This document shows positions 1-12,744 of a DNA stretch of 64,000 nucleotides, piece by piece (the first letter of the stretch is position 1; each line of letters starts with the position of its first letter). The position numbers were made by a program, and so were the translations under genes. The stretch comes from Inia geoffrensis (lineage: Eukaryota; Chordata; Mammalia; Artiodactyla; Iniidae). Under the pieces are notes generated by a model. That model had not been told where the DNA came from and did not search any database. It saw only the letters and a list, made by a program, of their open reading frames with translations. The stretch covers positions 121,350,315 through 121,414,314 of the forward strand of contig CM070900.1 of the NCBI GenBank assembly GCA_036417435.1. The letters are read 5' to 3'.

Positions 1-199
1 TTCCTAATCGCTTCTTAAGAAGACTTAGATTTCAAATACTGAAATTCTAAAATCTTGTAACAATCCTAGTAGATGCAAGCAACAAAAAAATTATTTATTT
101 GGGGGTATATAAAGTAATATATATGCATATTACAAAGACTTCAAGAATTTCATCAAAATAGAATAAAATAAAGATTATCCTCTGTCTGTTCACCTGTTG

Positions 200-540
200 A
201 TATTTTAGTGTATATCTTTTTTGGATTTATATACATGATATTATATATAGTCTTTTAAAAATAACTATACTATGTAAAGTACTTTTTATTACATTTTTCT
301 TAAAAATTAATTGAGGAATACCTCTCTTTGTCAACAATTATGGGTCTACATAATCATTTTTAATGGCCTCATAGTATTCCATCACACTGAGCTACCTTAA
401 AATTATAACTAATCTTGATCCATAGACAAATACTAGAAATAATTTAAATACTAGTTGTAAATTACATTTCAATGAACATCCTTAAATATACTTTTTCTAA
501 GTAATGTTAAGACAATAAGTCTATTTAATTCTAATTGAAA
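200..540 (-). repeat. Old L1M 3'-UTR fragment
   Basis: The tract contains the decayed phrase pattern of old mammalian L1 3' ends read backwards: a stretch around 360-390 about a site visible as a block ending in tattccat, followed by the tcaatgaacatcctt segment near 468. Boundaries are approximate. It could be any old L1M subfamily; the call rests on remembered phrase similarity only. Confidence 0.45.
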
Positions 541-735
541 ATGGTTGACTATAAGACTATAGTTCCTGAAATTTCTTACTCTTAGGAATGCTAAGGGGGA
601 AAGGACCGCTCACAACGAAGAAAGTAGCATATATGTATTTTAACTACCTGGAAATTAAATTATTTTTAGATGAAAGTTCTATGTTAAGAACAAACACAGT
701 AACAATACATATAAACCTGGAAAAAAATAGTGATT

Positions 736-1108
736 AAAACCTGGGAAAGTGGGACTTCCCTGGTGGCGCAGTGGTTAAGAATCTGCCTGCTGATGCAGGG
801 GACATGGGTTCGAGCCCTGGTCTGGGAAGATCCCACATGCCACGGAGCAACTAAGCCCATGTGCCACAACTACTGAGCCTGCACTCTAGAGCCCATGAGC
901 TACAACTACTGGAGCCCATGCTCCTAAAGCCTGTGCTCCGCAACAAGAGAAGCCACCACAACGAGAAGCCCCTTACAATACAATGAAGAGTGGCCCCTGC
1001 TCACTGCAACTAGAGAAAGCCTGCGCGCGGCAATGAAGACACAATGCAGCCAAAAATAAATAAATAAATAAATTTATTAAAAAAAAAAAAAAAAAACCTG
1101 GGAAAGTG
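736..1108 (+). mobile_element. CHR-family SINE, long (about 340 bp) form, with TSD
   Basis: A tRNA-derived retroposon. The body (752-1092) starts with the CHR head, keeps the A-box-like and B-box-like segments (gggttcgagccct near 808) of its internal RNA polymerase III promoter, and ends in a TAAA-repeat and poly-A tail. A perfect 16-bp target-site duplication, aaaacctgggaaagtg, flanks it at 736-751 and 1093-1108. This is the longer variant with internal reiterations of a cacaactactgagcc-like unit. Confidence 0.95.
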
Positions 1109-1844
1109 AAGAGAGTACTCATTAAAATAAAATAAATAAAATATTACCAACATAGAAAATAGTTAGAAATTCTTTATGTTTCTCAACTGAAGACCACCCT
1201 CACTTTGCTTCTAAGTCAAAAGGTTTTGCTATTAGACTTCAGAGGTGGACCGCATAAATATTATATACTGACTGCTATTTTTATTTATTTTTCTTGGGGA
1301 AATTAGATTAGGTCATCTGACCTATTACAGAAGATAAGTGTTTTGTGTCTGCTAGTTGACGTGTGGGCCAAACTCTCTTTCTTAAACATGAAATAAATGG
1401 TTATTATCAATTTGGAGACAAGGCAAAGGGTTTTTTCACAGAATTCAGGGAGAGTCAGAGCATACAATGTTTCTGAGCCTCGTGTGCAGAGGATAAGTAA
1501 AAGGACAAAAAACAAAAACAAAAAACAAAGGTGACAACTCATTGAAAAGTTTTTTTATTCATTGAGATATTGATATTTTAGTTCAAGTATACATAATCAT
1601 GCTCTGATGTCACTCTGCCACATATGTAACTGAAGAGAATAATTTAAGACAGAAAAAGATAACTTTTTTAGAAGAGAAACTTGACCTTTCTTGGTACAAA
1701 TAAGAATCCCACCTGGAAGTTTTAGATCTTCCAACACAGTCTGAAGCTGCCCTCCCTGTCTTGTTTTTTTTCAAATTCAATATTCAAAATTCTGTTGAAA
1801 GTCTATTCTGAAAGTTGCTAATCTATCACTGAGAGCAACAGCTA
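1109..1844. other. Unrecognised AT-rich tract
   Basis: I see no element, gene or conserved motif here. Short open frames on both strands lack codon bias or recognisable protein sequence. Confidence 0.5.
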
Positions 1845-2065
1845 ACACTTGTTAAATGTTTTCCTTATGCCAGGTACTGTGTTAAACTCCTGATTCATGT
1901 AATTGTCATGATAATCTTATGTCCTGTATGGTCTCTGTTTTCCAGATGGGAAACCAAAAGTTTAGATATTTGAGCAACTCACCCAAGTTCTCACAATTCA
2001 TAAATGGCCAATGCAAGACTTGAACCCAGGCCTGCTGGCCTCCTCCATGCTTTTAACCAGTGCCT
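1845..2065 (-). repeat. MIR SINE
   Basis: An ancient mammalian tRNA-derived SINE read in reverse: a gccaggtactgtgttaaactcctg end, a central cattttacag-like core (here ttttccagatgggaaacc), a caactcacccaagttctcac segment and a terminal gacttgaacccaggcctg. No TSD survives, as expected for its age. Confidence 0.8.
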
Positions 2066-2445
2066 CTTTCCCTTTTTCCCTTTGCCTCAGATGTCTTTTC
2101 CTTCATTATTACATGCCCACATTCTACTTAATCTTGAAGGCTCAGCTAAAATTCTACACCTTCATGAAACTTGCCCTGAACTCTGCCTCTTTGAAATCTC
2201 ATATCACGCATCACTACAGAATTATTCTAACATAAACTAATTCTGCTCAAAACAACATAGCTTTATGTGTTACCTGGTTAATTATAATGTGTGAGATTGA
2301 AAGCAGGGACATTTACAGCAAATATTTCTTAAAGCGCAAAAAGGTGTTTACAGTCAGATTATAAGCTCTATTTTTCCTTAAAGTCCTTAACATCACCATC
2401 TTAATGGACAAATACTTAATAAACATTTGAGAGTGAATTATGCTT
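2066..2445 (+). repeat. L2 3'-end fragment
   Basis: The tract carries the degraded L2 3' pattern: an aggctcagctaaaattctacacc segment (about 2138), a ccttaacatcaccatctt stretch and a final aatacttaataaacatttg near 2410. It adjoins the MIR upstream. The family call is moderately secure, the borders are not. Confidence 0.5.
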
Positions 2446-2630
2446 TACTGGACATTGTCTGCATAATAGTCAATTGACATGGTCACTGCCCTCTTTGACC
2501 ATAAAATATAAAACAGATGTCATGGTATAAACAAACATAGAAAGAGATAAAGGTGCTCACATACATCTGCTCAACAATTGAAATACACTGCATGAAATAT
2601 TTATATTATGTTCTAGTCACAGTGCAAGTG

Positions 2631-2631
<1 letters not shown>

Positions 2632-2668
<37 letters not shown>
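2632..2668. repeat. (TG)n microsatellite
   Basis: An uninterrupted run of about 18 TG dinucleotides. It explains the histidine/threonine tail of a minus-strand open frame here, which is not a gene. Confidence 0.97.
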
Positions 2669-2671
<3 letters not shown>

Positions 2672-4059
2672 AGGCTGAAGTGTTCATATTCAGGGTTGAG
2701 GTAAGGATTTTTCAAACACAGGTTTTGTCTGTATAAGAAAGAAGGCAATGGCTCACATCTGGGAGACTGGGACTTTATTAGAAGAATACAGATGTCAATC
2801 ACCACAGAATAACCACTGTACACATGTGAACCAGATGCTTCCATGTAAAATAACCCAGGGTGTTTCACAGATGAATCACTGAAAATGTAATTACACATTG
2901 GTCCTAGTTTATTGGTAACAGGTTCACTTACTTATGTGGAAGCCATATGGTACTATCCATCTTGAAGTAGTGGAAAATACAAAAATGGGTACTTTGAGAT
3001 GTTAAAATATAAACTCTTCTTCTGCTGTTTTGCTATATTATCCTTGTGGTGAGGTAAGTGATGATTATATGTGTTCAGTCAAATATCTTTGGGACAGATG
3101 TCTATTGCTGCATTTTATTAGAAAGATTGTGCCAATAAAGTTTACATTATATCCTCTCCTTTTCAAAGGATTTTACTTCAACAGAAAATAAAATGTTTAG
3201 TGGCCATACAACTCCTATAGATCTAATTAATGACTGTTAGGGTAAGTATTCGTGTACAGTACCTCAGAATGTGAGCTCAGTATTAAACTACTACAAATGT
3301 TTTCTTTTGCATATAGTTTAAATGTTGATTCAATATATATGGGTTCGTTGCAGATAAACAAAACTCATGTAAAAGCTGTCAGGAATCATCTATGTTTTAC
3401 AACATTGATTCTCTGAGCTCCGAGGGTCACTAGTCTGTGTTTCATAAAGCTGTCTACCTATTTACATAATCGATTGCTTGTTTTCTTCATGTGTCAGAGC
3501 ACCATCTGACAAGTAGAGATGGACCTCTCTAGTTAACAGCAAAGCCTTTTAAGAGTTTAATTTTCTTTTTCAAGGAGACACTTTAAAACAAAGAAAATCA
3601 GCATGCCAAAGTCTACTTCCATGGAACACTTTGGTTAGGAAACTATATACGAGGTGGGCACACAGCATCAAAGGCATCTAGAATATTGTATCCAACCATC
3701 CCTGTTGTAGTTTAAGGCTGAGGTAGAAACAGTTGTAGGTATTCTCAAATAACCTGGGCCCTTGGGACATAATACTGAGCTGTATTTTAATGCTTTAGCC
3801 CCAGGGTTTTCTTCTATTGTTTGACTACATAGTCAAAAATGTCCTGGCAGATTGATTTGCTGTGTCTTCCCCCTTCTCTCCAGCATCAAAAGGGAAAACT
3901 CAAACCTGTTACCTTAAATTACTCAGTGTTTTCAATAACTTAAAAATAGTTTTATGTAATGTTTGATACATACTATATAAATACATATAAAAATCATCAT
4001 AATAAATCAAACTAATGCATTGTTACAGCTTAATTTAAGAATACAAAATTACTAATATT
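2669..4059. other. Unrecognised single-copy-looking tract
   Basis: No repeat phrase, gene-like frame or RNA gene could be supported. The DNA is AT-rich. Very old repeats could be hidden here. Confidence 0.45.
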
Positions 4060-4394
4060 GTTACATCCAACATGCTCCTTCCCCAACCTTCTCCCCTGGC
4101 TTCCCCACAGAGTTATCACTGTATCCTATATTATGTGTTAATCATTCCTTTGCCATAAAAGGAGAGTTTTATTACAAAGGTACAGATTCCTAAATAATGT
4201 ATAAATCCTACTTTATTTTTGAGCTTTATAAAAATGGAATCACACTATTGCTAGCCTTCTGTGACTTGCTTCTTTCACTCAACATTAAGTAACTATGATT
4301 CCTCCATCTCATTCATTTTCACTGTTGTATAATATTATATTGTGTGATTTTATATACATATGTATACATATTATAGTTGTGTATGTACACACAT

Positions 4395-4426
4395 TATCTA
4401 TCTATCATTATCTATCTATCTATCTA
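4395..4426. repeat. (CTAT)n microsatellite
   Basis: A tetranucleotide run interrupted by one atta unit, lying inside the L1M relic. Confidence 0.9.
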
Positions 4427-6163
4427 ATACAAACAACACTGCTATGAACATTCGTGTATGAAATTTTTAGAGCACATAACACTAGAATTTCTCTTTGGTA
4501 ATATGCCTAGAATCTAAATTTCTAGGTCATACTGTATGTGAATGTTTTAACCTTTTTACAGAACAAATTGTTTTTCAGTGTTTGATCTAATTTCCATTCC
4601 TATTAGCAGTGTTCAAGAGTTCCTGTTGATCAATTCCTCTCCAACATTTGATACTGTCAGAACTTTAAATTTTTGCCAAAACGATGTTAAATGGTACCTC
4701 TCTGTAGCATGTTAAAAGAATTTTATTTCTGAGGTTGAAAGAAAAAGTTGAAGGAACAGTATTATTTGAAAATAAGTTGCCAATGTGTTGCCTCTGCTAC
4801 CTCACTACTTTAGTGAGTATTTGGCGAGCACAAATGTCCTTGTAAACATTTTCCTACTTAACCACAATATAACCATAAAAATCAGAAAATCAGCACTGAC
4901 ACATTACTGCCATCTAATCTTCAGTCTCCATTCAGGTTCCAAGAGTCCCAACAATATCCTTTCTAACAAAAGGATCCAGTTCAAAATCACACATTACTTT
5001 AGTAATCACATCTCTTTAGACTCCTTTCTCAGTTCCTCAGTCATTTCTTGAGGTAACTTTGACAATTATTGGCCAGTTATATTGTAGAATGTACTCAATT
5101 TGAGTTTGCCTGATTTTTTTCTCGTGGTTTGATTCAAGTTATGGACCTTTGGCAGGACAATGACAGAAGTGCTGCTGTGCTCTTCTTATCGCATCTGCTC
5201 AGGTGGTGTATGATTTCAGTTTGTACCATTACTGATGCTGTTCACTTTGATCACAAGGTAGTGTCTGCCATGCTTCTCTACTATAAAGTTTCTTGTTCCC
5301 CCTTTGTCATTAATGTGTTTTATGAAGAAATAATGAAGGTGACCATTTTTTCATGTTTGAAAGCTATTTGTGCATATCTTCTCTGAAATGCTTGCTTAAG
5401 TCTTTGGCCCATTTTTCTAATGCTGCCTGCCTTTTACTTTGCTGATTTAGGAGGAGAACACCAATTCTTTTCCAATTAAATAGGTTACAAATATTTTATC
5501 TTGGTATGTAGTTTGTCATTTTCCTTATATCTTTTGAACAGAAGCTCTTCATTTTAATGTGGTGAAATTAATATAGCTTTTCTTCTATGGGTTACACTCT
5601 TTCAGCCTTATTTAAGAAACTCTTCCTCCAGACCTTAAAAATATTCTCCTGTGTTTTATTCCAAAATTTTAAACCATTGCCCTTTATATTCACATTTTTA
5701 ATCCATTGGAAATTTATTTTCATGGAGGTGTGACGAGGGAATTAAATTTCATTATTTTTCAAAGAGAAAACCAACTGTCCTAGTAAATAGTTGATCTTTT
5801 CCCTAGTGAACTATATTACTACTTAGTCGCATATATAAGCATGGGTGTACTGTTAGATTCTAGTTTACACAACTGTCTATGTCAGTGTCAATATCATACT
5901 TTACTACTTACTCTTCTTCTATTACAAGTCATAATATTTGGTATAGAAAGTTCCCCCATTTTATTCTTCTTCAGCACTACTTTTGGCTATTCTTAGCCTT
6001 TTGTTCTTCTGTGTAAATTTCAGAAACAACTTGCCAAAATTTTGTTGGGATATTAATTATAAATGTAGTGAATCTACAGGCAATTTTGAGAGAACTGAAT
6101 TTTTTATGATACTGAATCTTCCTATCCTTCAAAGTTTAAAATTTGCTCCACCTTTTAATAATT

Positions 6164-6394
6164 TAATCCTTTTTTAATTTTTTTATTTTTTTTGCAGTAC
6201 ATGGGCCTCTCACTGTTGTGGCCTCTCCCGTTGTGGAGCACAGGCTCCGGACGCGCAGGCTCAGCGGCCATGGCTCACAGGCCTAGCCGCTCCGCGGCAT
6301 GTGGGGTCTTCCCGGACCGGGGCACGAACCCGTGTCCCTTGTATCGGCAGGCGGACTCTCAACCACTGCGCCACCAGGGAAGCCCCTAATCCTT
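6164..6394 (-). mobile_element. CHR-family SINE, short form, in L1M
   Basis: Full-length short-form SINE on the minus strand (6172-6386). Its T-rich tail is at 6172-6197 and its head (agggaagcccc) is at 6376-6386. The 8-bp repeats taatcctt at 6164-6171 and 6387-6394 look like the target-site duplication. It disrupts the surrounding L1M relic, so it is younger than that relic. Confidence 0.93.
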
Positions 6395-7095
6395 ATATGT
6401 TTTGAATTACATTTTCTAATTATTTGATGTTAGTGTATAAAACTCAATTGTAGATTGCTTTTAGATTGTCTATGTAGTCAGTCATAGGAACTATGAGTAT
6501 TGAAAACTTTCTTTCCAAGATTTATACATTTTATTTCTTTTTGCGCTCTACATGCATTGGCTAGGATCTCCAATACAATACTGAATTGAAGTAGTGATCG
6601 TGGGAATCTTGATCTGAAAAAATGCTTCTATTTCTCATGAGCTCTTGTTAGGTACGTAAGGAAATTCCTATAAATCCTCATTTTCAAGGAAATGTTATGC
6701 TTAGGTGGTGAATTTCATTAAATTTCTATGCACCAATTGAGTTGATCATATGTTTTTTCTCCTTTTATCTACTAATGTGATATATTATAAATTATTCCTT
6801 CTGGAAATAAACCCAACTTTTTCATCATATATTTTTTATGCTTAAAATATGCATTGCTAGATTTAGTTTTCTAATACCAGTCAGGATTTTTCTTTTCCAC
6901 GTATATTCAGGAATAATATGGGTCTGTAATTTTCTGTGTCGAGCTGTTACTTTTTTTTTTTTTGGTTCCAGAACTGAGGTTATGTTAGCTTTATAGAATG
7001 AGTTGGGAGTGTTCTCCCATTCACTTTGCCAGAAAAGTTTGATAATATTAAAATGACTCGTTCCTTGCAAAATCTGAGGATCTTCCTCCAGAGAG

Positions 7096-7436
7096 GATTT
7101 GAGTTTATTTCTAATGAGAGCACGGGGTACTACCCCTGGGTGCTCAGGGCCTAATGTAGTCTTTCAGTGGCTGCATTCAATCAGCATGTTTATCTCAGGG
7201 CAGCACAATTTTTCAGTTTGTTTACTGCTTGTAGCAAGGTGCCTGCTTTGGCTTCAGCTTGCTGTTTTGGTCTTGAAGATTCTTATAATTTTAATCTCAC
7301 TTTTGTGTGCACTAGAAAAAATATGTATATTCATAATTCAGCATTTTACATTTTAGTGGATCTCAGAATGTCTAGTTTGCCGTAATATCAGAGAAAGATC
7401 CAGTGATTTCAATTTGACAATAAGTAATGTCTTGTC
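7096..7436. other. Tract of uncertain origin after L1M
   Basis: The segment 7096-7310 has the look of an old interspersed repeat (a gagcacggggtactacccctgg block, then mixed-composition DNA), but I cannot name a family. Overlapping open frames here show no recognisable domain. Confidence 0.35.
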
Positions 7437-7920
7437 ATGGAAGAGGTACCTAGTTTGGAGTCAGATAAAGCTGGATTAAAATCTTGGATCTTCCACTTTA
7501 GCTATCATGTGATTTTGAGGAAGTCTGAACTTTTCTGAGCTTGTCTCCTCTTCAAATTGGGGACTAATCCCTACAAAATATAAATATAGCTGATATTTCC
7601 TGAACACTAAGAGTCAAACACTCTTATAGGTACTTATAGGTATTAACCCATTTAATCTTTACAACAGCCCTGTGAAGTAGTATTATTATCATCACCTTTG
7701 CATAGTTGTGTAAAATTAAAGGGTGTTAAGTAACTTTCCCAAGGCCATAAAACTAATAAGTGGAGGAGATAGGAGTCAAACCTAAAGTCTGACTCTGTTG
7801 TTAAAAAAAACACTGTGCTATAATTTGCAGCATTAAATCATTCAAATTATGTAGAAAATTTGCCATGGTACTTGGCACATAGTAAGTACTTCAAAATAAC
7901 AGCCAAATAATAATAACAAC
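7437..7920 (+). repeat. MIR SINE interrupted by a second MIR
   Basis: The left half (7437-7580) reads as a plus-strand MIR: the ggagtcagataaagctgg segment, a tctgagcttgtctcctctt core and a ggggactaatccctac end. The right part (7825-7920) supplies the missing plus-strand 3' segment, including catggtacttggcacatag. A minus-strand MIR lies between the two halves. The reading as one split element is an inference from the complementary halves. Confidence 0.7.
7581..7824 (-). repeat. MIR SINE nested in another MIR
   Basis: A near-complete minus-strand MIR: tagctgatatttcctgaaca at one end, the acccatttaatctttacaac segment, a gttaagtaactttcccaagg core and cactgtgctataat at the other end. Confidence 0.85.
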
Positions 7921-7934
7921 AATAATAATATAAT

Positions 7935-8334
7935 TAATAGTGGGAGAATTTATAAGGTGAATAGATAAATAATCATGATACATCCACATATGGAGTGCTA
8001 CTTATTAAAAGCAATGAAACACTGACACAGTTCTACATGGAAGAATCTCAAAGGCATTATGCTACGTGAAAGAAGACAGACTCAAAAATGGCTACATACC
8101 GCATGATTTTATATGACATTCCAGAAAAAGCAAAAATTGGGACGGATCAGTGTTGCCAGGGCTGAGTGTGGGAAGGCAGTACAGACTACAAACAGGCATG
8201 AAGACACTTTTTGGGATGATGGAAATATTTCCTAGCTGTATTGTTTGTTTGTCAAAATTCATAGCACTATACAACTAAGAATCATGAATTTTACTTTATG
8301 GTAATTTTACCTCAATAAGCAAAACATACAAATT
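7935..8334 (+). repeat. L1M 3'-end fragment
   Basis: An old L1 3' end in sense orientation. It contains the phrase around gacagactcaaaaatggc (8078) and ends with ttttacctcaataagcaaaac-like sequence (8307-8330), as L1M 3' UTRs do. Confidence 0.7.
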
Positions 8335-11300
8335 AAAAACAGGTAGCAATCTTTCCCCTGAAAGAGCATTTTCAAGCTATATTCACGATGAGCTTTTCAT
8401 CTCTGATTAACATACAGAGTCATGCTGCTAATTATTTTAAAAATCTACTGATTAAAAAAATACGGTGTATTGTTAGTTGTGAAATACATATCCATGGAAT
8501 AGCAATAAGAGTTCCTTACCAAGCCTCTGGTAATGGAGGAAAGTGATTAAGGAAAGGGGCTTGTTAGTTTCAAACTGTCAAGGGATGTTTAATATGTTTC
8601 TTCTTAAGATTTTCTATTTCTTTCTACACTCTTTAAGACATAGATTATGAGATGCTTTCTGGCAAGAATTACTCGCTATAAGACCAAATGAAATGTACAG
8701 TACTAAAAACTAATGTTATGCAATGACAAAATTACACTTGTCAAAGCCAAACTTCAAGAAATAAACCATATTGTAGTTCAAAATGGAAGAGTGCAAAACG
8801 TGGTATTAATAGAATACATAGATACAAAACGGATTTTCTCATAAAGAATATTAAATGTGAAATGGCTCACGCCTGGTTAGAAGGATTACTTAATTTATTT
8901 CAATCATACTTAAAAAATTAGACACAGATTCTATCATGAATAAATAAAATGGAATTTGGAGGAAAACTGCCTATTAGTAACAAGAGAATCTGGCTGAAAG
9001 CAAGTAAAGTCACAATTTCTAAAAGTACAATAAGCTAAACTATGTAATAGTTTGATTATGAGGCAGAAACATTTCCAGCCTCACTGCAAAAAGGGAATAT
9101 TGACTTTGGAATTAGATCGTAGTAGGGAATAGAATAGGAAATGCCTACATGTCAAGAAAGACTATTCTGCTCTACTTTGTTCTAGGAAGCAACTTCATAA
9201 AAAAATCACTTGAAGGGCTCCCATCTTATCTGTGAAAGTAGCAAAAAGTGGGGAGGGATCCCATTGTAGTTGATGACCCGGGACCAAATCAATCTTGTGA
9301 GTTCTCAATAATTCTATTTTCAAATGATTTTTAGTCTGTTTTTACAGAGTGGGTTTGTTTTTGAATTTAAATGGTGACAGTAGGTATATTATCTTGAGTA
9401 AATCAAAATCTTTACCCTCTTAAGGTGACTACCTCATGTCAAATAGATCCCATTTACTAGAGCATGTTTTATTCTTCGTAGAATAATAAAAACTGGATTT
9501 TCCTTCTTCCAGCTGCACAAAAAGCTGCAAGGATAGCAAAAGCCAACCTCATCTTATGTACTTAAAAAAAAAATCATTGATGTAGACATCTTACTGTTTC
9601 TCTCTTACATCTGTTAGGCTGGGGCAAGGATAAGACCTGTTAACATTCTAAATAAATTAACACAGTATCCCAAGTACAACTGTGACTTTTGTAAAATTCA
9701 CATTGGTATATTGGCTGATTAAACTGGTAGTTACTTTTCAGCTTAGTTTCCCTATTATTGTCAAATGGTAACTAACTGAAATAATTTGTTGTCTAGAGAC
9801 TAGCAGACTAAATAATTTTGGAATGACTGGTTTCCAGGCTTAGGTTAATGTGGATAGAAACCAGAGAGATAGAGACAGCATAAGACTATATTTTTTGTTA
9901 ACAGAGTAGCTGACAGACATAACTTATCAAAAATCCTTGAAAATTAATGGAAAGGTATATGCCTCTGTAAACAGATGATACTACCAATGTACATGAAACA
10001 CTTGGGTATCTCATTACAAAACTAAGGGTTAAGTATATTTTTAGGATAATCATAGAAATCTTTTGTTTTGCAGTAAAATGAGAAGTAGAAATTGTAAAAT
10101 ATTTAAAATAAATTTTTTCTGTAAGTGAATTTTAGCATATGTACTGTTCCTATAGGTTATCATACTACTATTATCTTGATTATTTTTTATAGGATATAGA
10201 GGAAAAAATGATATATACAGGAAAAAAATGAAACTACGCTCACAGAAATAATGAGAAAGAGGATTTCCTAGACTAAGCGCCATCCATTATTCTAGTTACT
10301 GTGCATATGATTAAAGTATTTTTAAAGTTGTGTCAATGGGAAAGCTCTCTTGGACCATTGATTAAACAAAACAAAACAGAATATTGCCATCTAAATGAAT
10401 TCTAATCTCCTTCTCAGTTCTGCTTCGATTTCCATTAATAGCAAAGTTGTTTAGACTGTATTGGAGGCAATTATCCCAGAAAACCCTCTGCCAAAATGAA
10501 ATGTGAAATTAGACCTCCCTGAGTGGCTGAGTTTACGAATCTATTTCTGAGTGGGGTGTAGACATGGTTCATTTTACCTAGGGTTTGGGTCAGAGTCCAG
10601 GAAGGTCTGGGGAGGGGTTGTGAGCTCCACAGCCCTCAGGTGAGCTGGAGATGCTGAGGAGGTGGAGCAAGCCTAGTGAATACGGCTAAAACACTATTAA
10701 AAAAAAATGTTTTCCCTAGTGTTTTGGGAAGTGCCAGTATTTGGCTTCTTTCCCTACAGAATTAAAAAGTTTGATAATGCCTAATGCTGTGAAGGGTGTG
10801 GGAATGAAATTCTCAGTATCTAGTGATCAGCTAATCCAGTTTCTTGGCTCTGGGAAAATAACTAAAACCAACAGCTGCTTTTTAAATTTTACTTTTCTTG
10901 TCATCCCTGGATAATCTAATTGTCCTTTATATTATAATTTATCTGTCTTTACCTTGTTCTCACAGTCAAATCACTGATACCTGATGCACACTATAATAAA
11001 TATCCACTTGATTTATGACCTCTTTTTGTTACCATTCTAATACTTAATTCAACTTTGAAAATAGATTTCAAAACTCATGCAGATTCTGTTCAGTTTGCAC
11101 AATTTCTAGAGGTCCGCAACACAGTATCAGGTGTTTTGTTCAGTCATCATCACTACTTTTATTGTTTAATTTTGACAAGAGAATACAAAGAAATGACCTC
11201 TCTCTACTTTTTACTTGGCCCAAAACTTCTAGGCAAACTTAATAATCCAAATAAAATGAAAGAAGATAAGAGAAAGATTTTATTAAAATTGTTGCCTTAT

Positions 11301-11639
11301 TTTTACTACGATTTGAGTGGCTGGTGATTATTTGTATCACTAGAATAAATGATCTCTCTCTCCAACTGATCACACTACAACACTGTTGAGATGACTTTAA
11401 TCAAAATTTCCATCTAATAACCTCTCTAAAACACCCAGCATGAAATAATAATTATTCTTTACTTCTGTAACACTGGATTATTCCTTTATCATATGTGTAG
11501 TATATATATTACTCTTTCCAAGAATGCTTCATACAGCCTTACGCTCTTCTTTGATAAATATGACAACTAATCAAAATATTAAAAGTCAATGGAAATTATG
11601 TTAGCGCTTAGTATTTCCTGAAATAAAATATGCAATTCA
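8335..11639. other. Long unrecognised AT-rich tract
   Basis: About 3.3 kb in which I recognise no repeat or gene. Open frames are short and have no similarity to families I know. One slightly more GC-rich patch lies at 10,500-10,680. A regulatory role can be neither supported nor excluded from sequence alone. Confidence 0.4.
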
Positions 11640-11903
11640 AAATATGGTCTTGTATTATACAACTCACTGCACCTTTTTTGTTTTGCCATTTTGCACTCCT
11701 CTCCTTGCTTGGAAAACTCTTATTTTTACTTCAAGCCTCAGTCCAGATCTTCTAAGTAGCTTTATAAGAACCTGATCTGTCAGAGTTAGTGCTCCATGCA
11801 TGTCCTCCCACTTCCTTTTTCCCACATACCTCCCATAGCGCTCTCACTGCACAATAATTATTAGTTTTTGTGTCTGTCTCTCACTAAATGTTGAGTACCT
11901 CAG
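11640..11903 (+). repeat. L2 fragment, left half of an interrupted copy
   Basis: An L2 3' region: an aaaactcttatttttacttcaagcc segment, then tcctcccacttccttttt and an end at ttgagtacctcag. The copy resumes at 12745 after the MLT1 insertion with tgagggagaggtatcttatt, which reads on as the same L2 3' end. Confidence 0.7.
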
Positions 11904-12744
11904 TATATTCATTTCTGGTGATTACTGCCAACAAATTATCACAAACTTGATGATTAAAAACAATACACATTGGGGACTTCCCTGGTAGCACAGTGGTTAA
12001 GAATCCACCTGCCAATGCAGGGGACAGGGGTTCGAGCCCTGGTCCGGGAGAATTCCACATGCCGTGGAACAACTAAGCCCGTGCACCACAACTACTGAGC
12101 CTGTGCTCTAGAGCCCGCAAGCTGCAACTACTGAGCCCGTGTGCCACAACTACTGAATCCCACGTGCCTAGAGCCCCTGCTCTGCAGCAAGAGAAGCCAC
12201 TGCAATAAGTCCGTGCACCACAACGAAGAGCAGCCCCTGCTCGCCACAACTGGAGAAAGCCCGTGCACTGCAGTGAAGACCCAACGCAGCCAAAAACAAA
12301 ACAAAAAAAACACATTTATTCTCTCACAGTTCTGGGGTCGATAAGTCTAAAATCAGTATCACTGGGCCAAAATCAAGGGGTCAGGAGGGCTTAGCTCCCT
12401 CCATACTCACTAGGGAAGAATCTGGTCTTTGCTTCTTCCAGCTTATACGTGTTGCAGCATCCACTGGCTTGGAGGCACGTCACCCCAGTCTCTGCCTCCA
12501 CCGTCACACTGCTCTCTCTCCTTCGCTCTGTGTCAAATCTCCCTGTACCTCTATCTAAAAGAATATGTGTAATTGCATTTGGGTCCACCTCAACACTCTA
12601 GGATAATCGTTGGATAATCCCAAGATCCTTAACTTGATCACATCTACAAAGTCTGTGCCATGCTATATATGGTAACAGTCACATGTTCCAGGGATTAAGA
12701 TATGGACATCTTAATGGGGCAATTATTCAGTCTATCACACTCAG
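11899..12744 (-). mobile_element. MLT1 solo LTR (MaLR) with 5-bp TSD, itself split by a SINE
   Basis: A minus-strand MLT1-type LTR (11904-12739). Left part: aacaaattatcacaaacttg. Right part: tttattctctcacagttctg, then a ccagcttatacgtg segment, ggataatcccaagatcctta, tccagggattaagatatgga and an end at tctatcaca. Perfect 5-bp repeats ctcag flank it at 11899-11903 and 12740-12744, the duplication length expected of MaLR/ERVL elements. The SINE at 11972-12309 splits the LTR. No internal retroviral region is present. Confidence 0.88.
11965..12316 (+). mobile_element. CHR-family SINE, long form, nested in MLT1
   Basis: Body 11972-12309 begins at ggggacttccctgg, keeps the B-box-like ggggttcgagccct, has internal reiterations of a cacaactactgag unit and ends in an A-rich tail of caaaaacaaaacaaaa type. 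The 7-bp repeat acacatt is found on both sides (11965-11971, 12310-12316), and removing the element rejoins the MLT1 sequence. Confidence 0.95.

Larger units (their letters stand above)
4060..7095 (-). repeat. L1M relic (3' UTR to part of ORF2), split by a SINE
   Basis: An old LINE-1 read on the minus strand. Recognisable stretches include the 3'-side phrases at 4255-4330 and 4440-4540, and ORF2-derived blocks at 5380-5540, 5640-5730, 5980-6150, 6560-6620 and 6880-7090 (the last around ttagctttatagaatgagttggg). Many stops and indels break the reverse-transcriptase frame. The SINE at 6172-6386 interrupts it and ORF2-like sequence resumes on the other side. A (CTAT)n run sits at 4395-4426. It may comprise more than one L1 insertion. 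Confidence 0.7.

Noticed and set aside
2617..2898. Minus-strand frame ending in alternating His-Thr
   Set aside because: The tail is the (TG)n microsatellite; the rest shows no domain.
4381..4426. CRISPR-like or satellite array
   Set aside because: A simple tetranucleotide run only; there are no spacers and the genome is a mammal's.
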